Source: Gammaproteobacteria bacterium
GTDB taxonomy: Bacteria > Pseudomonadota > Gammaproteobacteria > GCF-002020875
DNA length: 33,972 nt
Reading direction: 5' to 3'
NCBI GenBank assembly: GCA_018648825.1
Contig: JABGQL010000083.1
Location: 1-33,972, forward strand
Part shown: positions 26,429-33,972 of the stretch, piece by piece
How positions within the stretch are numbered: position 1 is the first letter of the stretch
Layout: every line of letters begins with the position of its first letter
The notes under the pieces: generated by a model
Databases searched by the model: none
What the model saw: the letters and a program-made list of their open reading frames with translations, nothing else
What the model was told of the DNA's origin: nothing
Translations under genes and position numbers: made by a program

Positions 26429-27733
26429 TTATATTAGTGCGGTACGAATAGCCGCTGTCTGCCGTTTTTGTAGCTCTTCCCGAATCGCCTTTCCCTCAAA
26501 TCCATCAGTCAGAATGCTTTTTGTGTCGATGGAGTGAGCTGCTGCATAGGCGCGTCGCAAGGTAGCCCCCTGTGTGAATTCAGCCTCCCCAAAGCCCGTG
26601 CGTCCACGTTGGTCAGCTTCACAGGCGATAAGGAACTCCTCAAATCGTTCTGCTCTGCGAAAGGCATCAATGCCTTCCAGCATTTTGAGGATGGTTGCGG
26701 GACGCATCTCCTCCGCACGGTGGTAGTGTCCGTGGTACTGCGCTACCGCCAGTGCCAATTCACGGTAACTCTTCGGTGCTTTGAGTCGCTTACAGAGCTG
26801 TTTCACCAGCTTGCTGCTGCGTGCCTCATGGCCGTGATGTTTGGGCCACTCGGTTTGGGGAGTGGTTGCCTTGCCGAGATCATGTACCAGTGCAGCAAAG
26901 CGGATCTCAGGCTTGTCGCTCAGCTTAACTGCTTGCTGTAGTACCATCAGGGTGTGGATGCCGCTATCGATCTCTGGGTGGTGATGGGCAGGTTGGGGGA
27001 CACCAAATAGCGCCTCCAGCTCTGGAAAGATACGGGCCAGTGCGCCACAGTTGCGCAGTACCTCAAAGTAGCGGTCAGGGCGCTCGGTCTGCAGTGCCTT
27101 TACCGTCTCCTGCCAGACGCGTTCGGGGACTAAGGCATCGACCTCGCCACTCTTTACCATCTGCTGCATCAGCTTATGGGTTGGATGGGTGACCTTGAAA
27201 CCCCACTTTCCAAAGCGGGCCGCAAAGCGGGCGATGCGCAGAATACGCACGGGGTCTTCACTGAAGGCATCGGATACGTGACGGAGTAGCCCCTGCTGTA
27301 GATCCTCTTCGCCTTTGTAGGGGTCGATCAGTGTGTCGTCGTGCCCCTCGGCGATGGCGTTGATAGTGAGGTCGCGCCGTAGTAGATCCTCCTCCAGGGT
27401 GACATCAGGGGCGGCGTGTACAGTAAAGCCGCGATAGCCAGGAGCCGTTTTGCGCTCAGTCCGGGCGAGGGCGTGCTCCTCTTTGCTGTTGGGGTGGAGA
27501 AAGACCGGGAAGTCTTTTCCTACGGACTGAAAGCCCGCTTCGAGCATCTGTTGTTCGGTTCTACCGACCACCACCCAGTCTCTCTCTTTGGGGGTAAGCC
27601 CCAAGAGCTGGTCACGTACTGCTCCGCCAACCAGATAACGCTCTGCCTCAATCTCTTTCAGCAGCGGGGAGGGGTTAGAGCCTTTTGATGGAGTCAATCG
27701 AGACCACTTTGGTATCGCTAGGTTCATCAACAA
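26429..27733 (-). CDS. cca: CCA tRNA nucleotidyltransferase (with HD domain)
   Basis: ERYLVGGAVRDQLLGLTPKERDWVVVG, RRDLTINAIAEG, DPVRILRIARFAARF, FAALVHDLGKATTPQTEWPKHHGHE (HD domain). The 5' end is uncertain: an ATG at 27733 would overlap the upstream gene by 59 nt, and an internal TTG start is possible. Confidence 0.94.
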   Translation of the reverse strand: MLMNLAIPKWSRLTPSKGSNPSPLLKEIEAERYLVGGAVRDQLLGLTPKERDWVVVGRTEQQMLEAGFQSVGKDFPVFLHPNSKEEHALARTERKTAPGYRGFTVHAAPDVTLEEDLLRRDLTINAIAEGHDDTLIDPYKGEEDLQQGLLRHVSDAFSEDPVRILRIARFAARFGKWGFKVTHPTHKLMQQMVKSGEVDALVPERVWQETVKALQTERPDRYFEVLRNCGALARIFPELEALFGVPQPAHHHPEIDSGIHTLMVLQQAVKLSDKPEIRFAALVHDLGKATTPQTEWPKHHGHEARSSKLVKQLCKRLKAPKSYRELALAVAQYHGHYHRAEEMRPATILKMLEGIDAFRRAERFEEFLIACEADQRGRTGFGEAEFTQGATLRRAYAAAHSIDTKSILTDGFEGKAIREELQKRQTAAIRTALI

Positions 27734-27941
27734 AGCTGGGGCGCAGGTCGGTAGTGATGCCTGCAGCCTCGGCCAGCTCCTTCTCCCACTCGGTAATTAC
27801 GCCAAAGCAGTTACGCATATCCTCAAAGGTCTGCTCGGTGAGTGGGTGCTCTTCACCGGGCTGTGGTGCGGTCTCGCGTGCGATTGCACCAAGGGTTTTG
27901 CGAATCATACGTAATGTACGCTGCTCTTTACTCATTTCCAT
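27675..27941 (-). CDS. Conserved-looking small hypothetical protein
   Basis: 88 aa, MEMSKEQRTLRMIRKTLGAIARETAPQPGEEHPLTEQTFEDMRNCFGVITEWEKELAEAAGI..., same strand and just upstream of cca. Compositionally credible coding sequence. Confidence 0.7.
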   Translation of the reverse strand: MEMSKEQRTLRMIRKTLGAIARETAPQPGEEHPLTEQTFEDMRNCFGVITEWEKELAEAAGITTDLRPSFVDEPSDTKVVSIDSIKRL

Positions 27942-28050
27942 TGTGGGGTCTCCTTGATATGAATCGTTGCATGAGATCTAGCAGGGGGAGGGCTAGGGTG
28001 GGGATCGAAACTAAAGCGACTTAAGCAACAATAAATAGTATTCCGTTGCG

Positions 28051-29004
28051 TTACCGTTTTGCCAGCGTACGGTAATCCATATAGCGTACCTGCTGATGCT
28101 TACTCCCCAGATAGTGAGGGATGACTCCCTCCAGAGGTGTAGGCTCAATCTGGAATAGGGCGCTGAGTGGCTCTTTACAGGTGCTGGTGAGCTGCATCGA
28201 TAGATAGTTGTCAGTGGTCATTAATTTGCCGGGTAACATGCCCAGAATTTTTGCCTGTAGTTTTGATAGGCTATCACTCATGCCCACAATCAGGCGACGC
28301 ACGCCGATGGCGCGTTCGGTAATCTCCACCAGCTCCATCAGACTGTACTCTTTAGGCCCACAGATATCGTAGCGCTTCTCAAAGGTTGTAGGGTTGTCAA
28401 TGGATTGCGCCATAACCTCCGCTACGTCAGCGGCATAGACCGGGGCAAAACGGGCCTCTGGGCAGGCCAGTGGTATCGCAACCAGAGGCAACCGAAGCAG
28501 TTTGGCAAATTGATTGAAGAAGCTGTCGCCCTCACCAAAGATCACGGAGGGGCGGAAGCTGGTTACATGCAGTTTATGGCTAGAGAGGTGGTGTGCTGAG
28601 TTTTCTCCCTCTCCCTTGGTGCGCAGATACTGGCTCATCGCATTGGCGCTGCCTGCCTGTAGTGCAGACATATGTAGTAGACGGGTGATTCCTAGCTGGT
28701 TACAGCGTTTGACTATACGCTCGGGTAGCTCAGCATGGGCCTTGCGGAACGCCTCTTGGGAACCATGCAGGATGCCAACCAGATTGATCACCACATCGGC
28801 ACCGCTGAGCAGAGACTCCAGCTTGGCGTCGTCATGGATGTCGGTCTCAATCAGCTCTACCTTAGGGTTTACCAGCAAGTGACGGTTACGTTCGCGGCGG
28901 CGGGTGGGTACCCGAATGGTGACATCATCTTGTGACAGTCGGTTGATCAGATAACGGCCTACGAAGCCGGTACCACCCAAAATAACAATTTCTCTCTTTT
29001 TCAT
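28051..29004 (-). CDS. NAD(P)-dependent epimerase/reductase, complex I NDUFA9-like family
   Basis: MKKREIVILGGTGFVGRYLINRLSQDDVTIRVPTRRRERNRHLL...VVINLVGILHG...SFRPSVIFGEGDSFFNQFAKLLRL; Rossmann GGTGFVG and NDUFA9-type pattern. Confidence 0.9.
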   Translation of the reverse strand: MKKREIVILGGTGFVGRYLINRLSQDDVTIRVPTRRRERNRHLLVNPKVELIETDIHDDAKLESLLSGADVVINLVGILHGSQEAFRKAHAELPERIVKRCNQLGITRLLHMSALQAGSANAMSQYLRTKGEGENSAHHLSSHKLHVTSFRPSVIFGEGDSFFNQFAKLLRLPLVAIPLACPEARFAPVYAADVAEVMAQSIDNPTTFEKRYDICGPKEYSLMELVEITERAIGVRRLIVGMSDSLSKLQAKILGMLPGKLMTTDNYLSMQLTSTCKEPLSALFQIEPTPLEGVIPHYLGSKHQQVRYMDYRTLAKR

Positions 29005-29037
29005 GGGGCAGATTATACCACCCGTTTTGCTGGGTAG

Positions 29038-29901
29038 TTATAGCGTGATTGCGCCCTTGAGCTTTTTCATTGCCGCTTGCTCTAGTTGACGGATACGCTC
29101 GGCAGAGACACCATATTCAGTGGCTAGATCTTGTAGGGTCTGCTTCTCTTCAGAGAGCCAGCGCTGGATGATGATGTTGCGACTGCGCTCATCCAGTGTG
29201 GTGAGGGCATTCTGCATCTGCTGATTAGAGCGCTGCTGCCAGTCGTCGGCTTCTAGCTCCTCCTCTGGGCTGAGGGTGGGCGACTCCAGATAGGCTGAAG
29301 GGGAGAAGGTCTCCTCCTCGTCATCACTGCCAGTGGGTAGATCAAAAGAGGTGTCCTGATAACTGAGGCGGCGCTCCATCTCCAGAACCGTTTCTGGTTT
29401 AACCCCTAGATCATTGGCGACCGTCTTCACCTCTTCATGAGAGAACCAGCCGAGCCGTTTCTTGGCGCTACGTAGGTTGAAGAAGAGTTTACGTTGCGCC
29501 TTGGTGGTGGCGACCTTGACGATCGACCAGTTGCGGATCACATACTCATGAATCTCGGCACGAATCCAGTGAACGGCAAAGGAGACCAGGCGTACTTTAC
29601 GCTCGGGATCAAAGCGGCGTACCGCCTTCATCAGCCCCAGGTTGCCCTCCTGTACCAGATCAGCCAGCGGCAATCCGTAGCCGAGGTAACCCCTTGCAAT
29701 ATGGGCTACAAAACGCAGATTGGAAATTACCAGCTGACGTGCCGCCTCCAGATCACCATCTTGGTGAAAACGGATAGCCAGCGCCTGCTCCTCCTCTTCG
29801 CTAAGAACCGGGAAGGCTCTCAGGCGCTGAAGATAGCTGTCGACACTGTTGCCGCTTACTGCGGGCAGTTGTGAAGGGCTGGTGGTCAGGGCGAAGCTCA
29901 T
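29038..29901 (-). CDS. rpoH: RNA polymerase heat-shock sigma factor RpoH (sigma-32)
   Basis: 287 aa, YLQRLRAFPVLSEEEEQALAIRFHQDGDLEAARQLVISNLRFVAHIARGYLGYGLPLADLVQEGNLGLMKAVRRFDPERKVRLVSFAVHWIRAEIHEYVIRNWSIVKVATTKAQRKLFFNLR (RpoH box). Confidence 0.98.
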   Translation of the reverse strand: MSFALTTSPSQLPAVSGNSVDSYLQRLRAFPVLSEEEEQALAIRFHQDGDLEAARQLVISNLRFVAHIARGYLGYGLPLADLVQEGNLGLMKAVRRFDPERKVRLVSFAVHWIRAEIHEYVIRNWSIVKVATTKAQRKLFFNLRSAKKRLGWFSHEEVKTVANDLGVKPETVLEMERRLSYQDTSFDLPTGSDDEEETFSPSAYLESPTLSPEEELEADDWQQRSNQQMQNALTTLDERSRNIIIQRWLSEEKQTLQDLATEYGVSAERIRQLEQAAMKKLKGAITL

Positions 29902-29935
29902 ACTTAATAACCTTTTAAATTACTCTGTTATCCCC

Positions 29936-29964
29936 ATTATAGGGTGATGACTTAGCACTCGCAA
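29936..29964 (-). promoter_or_regulatory. Sigma-70-type promoter of rpoH
   Basis: Minus strand: TTGCGA (29964-29959), 17-nt spacer, TATAAT (29941-29936), about 35 nt upstream of the rpoH start codon. Confidence 0.7.
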
Positions 29965-29978
29965 CCTTGGAGTGCTAA
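29952..29978. promoter_or_regulatory. CIRCE element (HrcA operator) upstream of rpoH
   Basis: TTAGCACTC-GCAACCTTG-GAGTGCTAA, an exact match to the CIRCE consensus TTAGCACTC-N9-GAGTGCTAA. It overlaps the -35 of the rpoH promoter. Confidence 0.93.
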
Positions 29979-30088
29979 TTTTGAACGGAATGGGGTTCTG
30001 GTCAACAGCCGCTCTGCTTTATACTTGTCGTCAAAAGGGGTGTTTTGAGAGTCATCTTCTGTGAAAAGGCTCAACGGTGTTTTTAGAA

Positions 30089-30370
30089 ATGACAAAAGCC
30101 AATACAACAGTTGTGATGAGAGAGATGATTCAGCAGATTCGAGACACTTTTCCGTTTCAGCTGGGTGAAGAGGAGCTCTGTACCGACACTTGCAGCTCTG
30201 GTTGCCCGCTTAAGCTTCTGGAGTATATTGAACAGGAGGTGACGGCTTGGGAGGTGCGGTTAGAGAGTGGGGAGGTCCCCAATTTTCGGGATCTTGAAAA
30301 TATGGCCCGTACCGGTAAAAAGATCCACCGTGTGCTGGAGAAAAACCGGCTGGTGGACTCTCCGAGTTAG
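30089..30370 (+). CDS. Small hypothetical protein with clustered cysteines
   Basis: 93 aa from ATG 30089, MTKANTTVVMREMIQQIRDTFPFQLGEEELCTDTCSSGCPLKLLEYIEQEVTAWEVRLESGEVPNFRDLENMARTGKKIHRVLEKNRLVDSPS. Lies between rpoH and ftsY on the opposite strand. Confidence 0.7.
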   Translation: MTKANTTVVMREMIQQIRDTFPFQLGEEELCTDTCSSGCPLKLLEYIEQEVTAWEVRLESGEVPNFRDLENMARTGKKIHRVLEKNRLVDSPS

Positions 30371-30379
30371 CGGCAGACC

Positions 30380-31558
30380 CTATGAGAGTAACGCCTCTAC
30401 AAAGTCCTCAGCATTGAATGGGCGTAGGTCATTAATGCTCTCGCCGATACCGATAAAGCGAATCGGTAACCCCAGCTGCTTCGATATCGCAAAGATTACA
30501 CCGCCTTTGGCAGTACCATCTAGCTTGGTCAGGGTGATGCCCGTGATACCCACCGCCTCATGAAACTGTTGCGCCTGATGGACCCCATTCTGTCCGGTAC
30601 TGGCATCGAGGATTAGCATGACCTCGTGGGGGATGTCGTTGTCCAGTTTCTGCATCACCCGCTTCACCTTCTTCAGCTCCTCCATCAAGTTGGTCTGAGT
30701 GTGCAGGCGACCTGCGGTATCGGCGATAAGGATGTCTGCCCTCTTCGCCTTGGCTGACTCAACGGCATCATAGAGGACGGAGGCGCTATCGGCACCGGTC
30801 TGCTGAGCAATTACCGGGATCTCGTTACGGCGGCCCCACTCTTGTAGCTGCTCAACGGCAGCGGCACGGAAGGTGTCTCCAGCCGCCAACACCACAGATT
30901 TACCCTGATTTTGGAACTGCTTCGCCAACTTGCCAATGGTGGTGGTCTTGCCTGCACCGTTGATGCCGACCATGAGGATAACGTAGGGCTGTTGATCGGC
31001 AGTCTCCAGCGGGGTTTCGCAGGGGGCAAGTAGCTCCAGCATCCCCTCTTTAAGTGCCTTCATCAGCGCTTCGGGATCATCACTCTCTCTGCGTTTGAGG
31101 CGGTTAGGGAGCTCGTCCAGAATGGTTTGTGTTGCCTCAATGCCGACATCGGCCACCAGCAGGCGGGTCTCTAGCTCTTCGAGCAGATCATCATCAATAT
31201 CTTTCTTGCCAAGAAGTAGATTGCCCAGCCCATCGCCAAGGTTAGTGCGGGTGCGGGAGAGACGTTCACGCAGCCGACCAAATAGCCCTTTTTTGCTCTC
31301 CTCTTTAGGTGTATCCGTGTCAGTCGAAGTATCGTTGGTTTCGGAGCCGCTTTCCTCTTTGTCACTGCTGAAACGGCTGAAGAATCCTCTTTTTTCTGCC
31401 TTCTCAGCCTCCTCTTTATGAGTCGGTTTATCTACTGTGGTGGCTTCAACCTCGTTCTCATCAGGGAGGGTTACTTCATCTTGTTGAGTTTCAAGGCTCT
31501 CGCTTTGGAGGGGCTGTTGGTTGTCGTTCTGACCCTTTTTCTTTCCAAATCCAAACAT
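30380..31558 (-). CDS. ftsY: Signal recognition particle receptor FtsY
   Basis: Acidic N-terminal A domain, then NG domain: VILMVGINGAGKTTTIGKLAKQF, VVLAAGDTFRAAAVEQLQEWGRR, ADILIADTAGRLHTQTNLMEELKK, GITLTKLDGTAKGGVIFAI, IGIGESINDLRPFNAEDFVEALL. Confidence 0.98.
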   Translation of the reverse strand: MFGFGKKKGQNDNQQPLQSESLETQQDEVTLPDENEVEATTVDKPTHKEEAEKAEKRGFFSRFSSDKEESGSETNDTSTDTDTPKEESKKGLFGRLRERLSRTRTNLGDGLGNLLLGKKDIDDDLLEELETRLLVADVGIEATQTILDELPNRLKRRESDDPEALMKALKEGMLELLAPCETPLETADQQPYVILMVGINGAGKTTTIGKLAKQFQNQGKSVVLAAGDTFRAAAVEQLQEWGRRNEIPVIAQQTGADSASVLYDAVESAKAKRADILIADTAGRLHTQTNLMEELKKVKRVMQKLDNDIPHEVMLILDASTGQNGVHQAQQFHEAVGITGITLTKLDGTAKGGVIFAISKQLGLPIRFIGIGESINDLRPFNAEDFVEALLS

Positions 31559-31623
31559 GGTTTTTGTCCGCTGAACGGGCAGCCGAATGGCTGCGCTATA
31601 TATAAGCGGGGAGTGTACCTAAA

Positions 31624-31794
31624 ATGTGCTGTCTTGGTGGTGATTTGAGGGTTAATCGTGTGTATAAAAGGGGTAAAGTCCAGAATGAGATAGAATGGTT
31701 TATCCTATCAGCCATAAAGCAGGCCCAGAAGGTTTACAATGATCAGATTAATGGACGGCTGAACAAGTGTGAGTTTTGGTGGTTACTACAATAA
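31624..31794 (+). CDS. Possible small ORF (56 aa), hypothetical
   Basis: ATG 31624 to TAA 31794: MCCLGGDLRVNRVYKRGKVQNEIEWFILSAIKQAQKVYNDQINGRLNKCEFWWLLQ. Below the ORF-track length cut-off; plausible amino-acid composition, but no recognisable family or clear RBS. Confidence 0.3.
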   Translation: MCCLGGDLRVNRVYKRGKVQNEIEWFILSAIKQAQKVYNDQINGRLNKCEFWWLLQ

Positions 31795-31821
31795 TTTCAG
31801 GGAATAGGTGGACTCATATTT

Positions 31822-33972
31822 ATGTGTAAATTGATGGAAAATAGACGCCTTCTTGCAGTGGATGACGATGCTTCTATCTTGAAGCAGTATCAGCATATTT
31901 TTACTGATGCTGTTCAAAGAGCGGATGTTGCACATCATCAATTAGTTGATGCTCTGGAAGAGGGGCTGAAAAAGAAGGCGGCTCCTGTCGAGAAGCGACA
32001 GCCCTATCAGCTGAGCTGCCTGCAGAATGGTAAAGAGGCAGTTGCCGCTGTCGCAGACGCTATTGCGCAGCAGGAACCCTATGCAGTAGCACTGATCGAT
32101 ATGCGTATGAAGCCGGGTATCGATGGGCTGGAGACGGCACTCGAAATCCGCTCTTTGGATAGCGACCTGCAAATTGTTTTTGTCACTGCATACAGTGACT
32201 ACTCGACCGATACTATCTATCAGCAGATCTCTGGGCCGGTACTCTGGTTCCACAAGCCCTTCCACTCTGAAGAGTTGTATCAAAGTGTGCGCAACTGCTG
32301 TCTGAGCTGGAACCAGGCATATGAGCTAAATCTGCTGAGGCAGGATCTTGCAGATCGAGTGGATCAACAGGCCGAACGGCTGCAGTCAAAAATTAAATCA
32401 GTGGATGTTCTGGAGAAGAATGCACTGAAGCGAGAGCTGCGGATGGGGAGCATGAAGCGCGAGCTTCGCAGTTTGAAGGCTTACCAAGAGATGCGCCTAC
32501 TGCTTAGGGAAAAACCGCTTCCAGAGTCTGAACGGTTGTGTCCTGCATTAACGCCAGAGCCATTGAATCCAGCGCTAGAACCGGTTGAGCTGCTGCTGGT
32601 GGATGACTCTCCCACTGTGCGCGAAATCAATAAGGTGAAGTTGGAGGAGATTGGATTTAAAGTGGTGGTTGCAGAGTCTGTTAAAGAGGCATTCAATATT
32701 GCCCAGCAACATCCGCCAGAAGTGGCGTTGATTGACTTCTATATGCCTGGTGGAAACGGAGATAAGCTGATCAACCTGTTACGTGGTGACTCCAGAACCA
32801 TGTACATATTACCTCTACTGTTTACCAATGCAGGGGATGAGTTGATGGCGGTTGAGGCGGGGGCCAGCTATTGGATGACTAAGGATCATATGTTATTCAC
32901 TAAAATGGAGTTGGTTCGTGACTATATCCAAAAAAGCCGATTATTTCAGCCAAGTCAGCCCCTTCCAGATTTGCAGCCTGAAAATCGACGGGTACTGTTG
33001 GTTGATGATGAGCAGGAGAATATCGATACTATCTGTTCAATTTTACAAGAGGATACTGCTAGTGGTGTTGAGGCTATCTTATATAGTGAGGAGCTTTCTG
33101 AGATAAAGGGCGCGCAGCAGAATAAACCAAAGTCACACCACTTTGAGTTGGCTACAGTGTTTCAGGGGGAGGATGCCATAGCCACTGTGCGTGAGGCACA
33201 ACTTATGGAACGCCCGTTTGCAGTTGCACTGATTGATGTTCGGATGCCCCCGGGGATTGACGGTCTGGAAACTGCAAGGCAGATCCGTCAAATTTCGCCT
33301 CAGATCGATATTGTGATTGTGACAGCATATAGTGATTACTCTCTGTACGAGATTCGTAATGTTCTGGGGGATAACTTCTCGTTTCTGGTTAAACCTTACA
33401 ATGCTGAAGTGCTATTGCAGAGAGTGGTGGAGGGGTGTGAAAAGTGGGGGATGGTCCATGAGGTCAAAGCCTCCCACCATGCACTGCTTAATCTTGCAGA
33501 TGATATGGACCAAGAGAACACCCTTCGCATAGAGGCGGAGCAGCAGTTAATTGAGGCAAATCGTGTAAAAGATGAGTTCCTGGCCTCTATGAGTCATGAG
33601 TTGCGCACTCCACTGACCTTAATTATTGGTAACAGTGAGCGTATGCTAGATAGTGGTGACTGTGGCAGCACAAAGTGCCCTCTGGATGATGCTGTAGAGA
33701 CGATAGAAACCATAGAGAATGCGGGCCGCGGACAGCTGGCTCTGGTCAATGACATTCTCGATATGTCCAAGATTCAGTCAGGGAACTTCCAGGTTGATGA
33801 GTCTCCCTATGATTTGTCAGTACTGCTCAATGATATGGCTAAACTGTTTAGCCTTCGTGCAGCAGATGCTGGGCTTGGGTTTACCATTGATCAACAAAAT
33901 AGGGAGTCCTGCCTGTTGTTAGGGGATGGGTTGCGAATTGCACAGATCCTCATCAACCTTATCGGCAATGCG
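31822..33972 (+). CDS. Hybrid sensor histidine kinase with three N-terminal REC domains (truncated by window end)
   Basis: Continuous frame from ATG 31822 to the window end (717 codons, no stop). REC1 RRLLAVDDDAS...VALIDMRMKPGIDGLETA...FVTAYSDYS...FHKPF. REC2 ELLLVDDSPTVREIN...ALIDFYMPGGNGDKL...LLFTNAGDE...MTKDH. REC3 RRVLLVDDEQEN...VALIDVRMPPGIDGLETARQIR...IVTAYSDYS...LVKPY. Then HisKA H-box DEFLASMSHELRTPLTLIIGNSERML and the start of the ATPase domain (ILINLIGNA). Confidence 0.92.
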   Translation, partial: MCKLMENRRLLAVDDDASILKQYQHIFTDAVQRADVAHHQLVDALEEGLKKKAAPVEKRQPYQLSCLQNGKEAVAAVADAIAQQEPYAVALIDMRMKPGIDGLETALEIRSLDSDLQIVFVTAYSDYSTDTIYQQISGPVLWFHKPFHSEELYQSVRNCCLSWNQAYELNLLRQDLADRVDQQAERLQSKIKSVDVLEKNALKRELRMGSMKRELRSLKAYQEMRLLLREKPLPESERLCPALTPEPLNPALEPVELLLVDDSPTVREINKVKLEEIGFKVVVAESVKEAFNIAQQHPPEVALIDFYMPGGNGDKLINLLRGDSRTMYILPLLFTNAGDELMAVEAGASYWMTKDHMLFTKMELVRDYIQKSRLFQPSQPLPDLQPENRRVLLVDDEQENIDTICSILQEDTASGVEAILYSEELSEIKGAQQNKPKSHHFELATVFQGEDAIATVREAQLMERPFAVALIDVRMPPGIDGLETARQIRQISPQIDIVIVTAYSDYSLYEIRNVLGDNFSFLVKPYNAEVLLQRVVEGCEKWGMVHEVKASHHALLNLADDMDQENTLRIEAEQQLIEANRVKDEFLASMSHELRTPLTLIIGNSERMLDSGDCGSTKCPLDDAVETIETIENAGRGQLALVNDILDMSKIQSGNFQVDESPYDLSVLLNDMAKLFSLRAADAGLGFTIDQQNRESCLLLGDGLRIAQILINLIGNA

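Noticed and set aside
31579-31594. GCAGCC-gaat-GGCTGC hairpin upstream of ftsY
   Set aside because: Short 6-bp stem without T-tract; too weak to call a terminator or regulatory element.

Overview
Gammaproteobacterial-looking chromosomal window. Two blocks of housekeeping genes flank an accessory island. Left core: tRNA(CAU) - rpoD - dnaG - yqeY-like - rpsU, the macromolecular synthesis operon, on the minus strand. Right core: tsaD, plsY, folB, folK, a GGDEF protein, a pteridine-reductase-like SDR, a MidA/NDUFAF7-like methyltransferase, uppP, a single-domain response regulator, cca, an NDUFA9-like NAD-binding protein, rpoH, ftsY, and the start of a multi-REC hybrid histidine kinase cut by the window edge. 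The island (about 4.5-19.8 kb) lies between rpsU and tsaD, which are normally neighbours. It holds a LigE-type ATP-dependent DNA ligase with a signal peptide, a seven-gene minus-strand operon, and a HigBA-type toxin-antitoxin module. The operon reads jetA-jetB-jetC-X-SNF2-radicalSAM-jetD. It looks like a type I Wadjet (SMC-like anti-plasmid) system in which a 646-codon unknown ORF, a 1278-aa SNF2 helicase and a radical SAM enzyme sit between jetC and jetD. Most junctions overlap, including those joining the extra block to jetC and jetD, so the extra genes appear to be part of one transcription unit. This expanded Wadjet is the best candidate for an undescribed system. Other notable items are a perfect CIRCE operator overlapping the -35 of a sigma-70-like rpoH promoter, a candidate structured small RNA between folK and the GGDEF gene, and a GGDEF protein with a degenerate SSDEF active site but an intact RxxD I-site.
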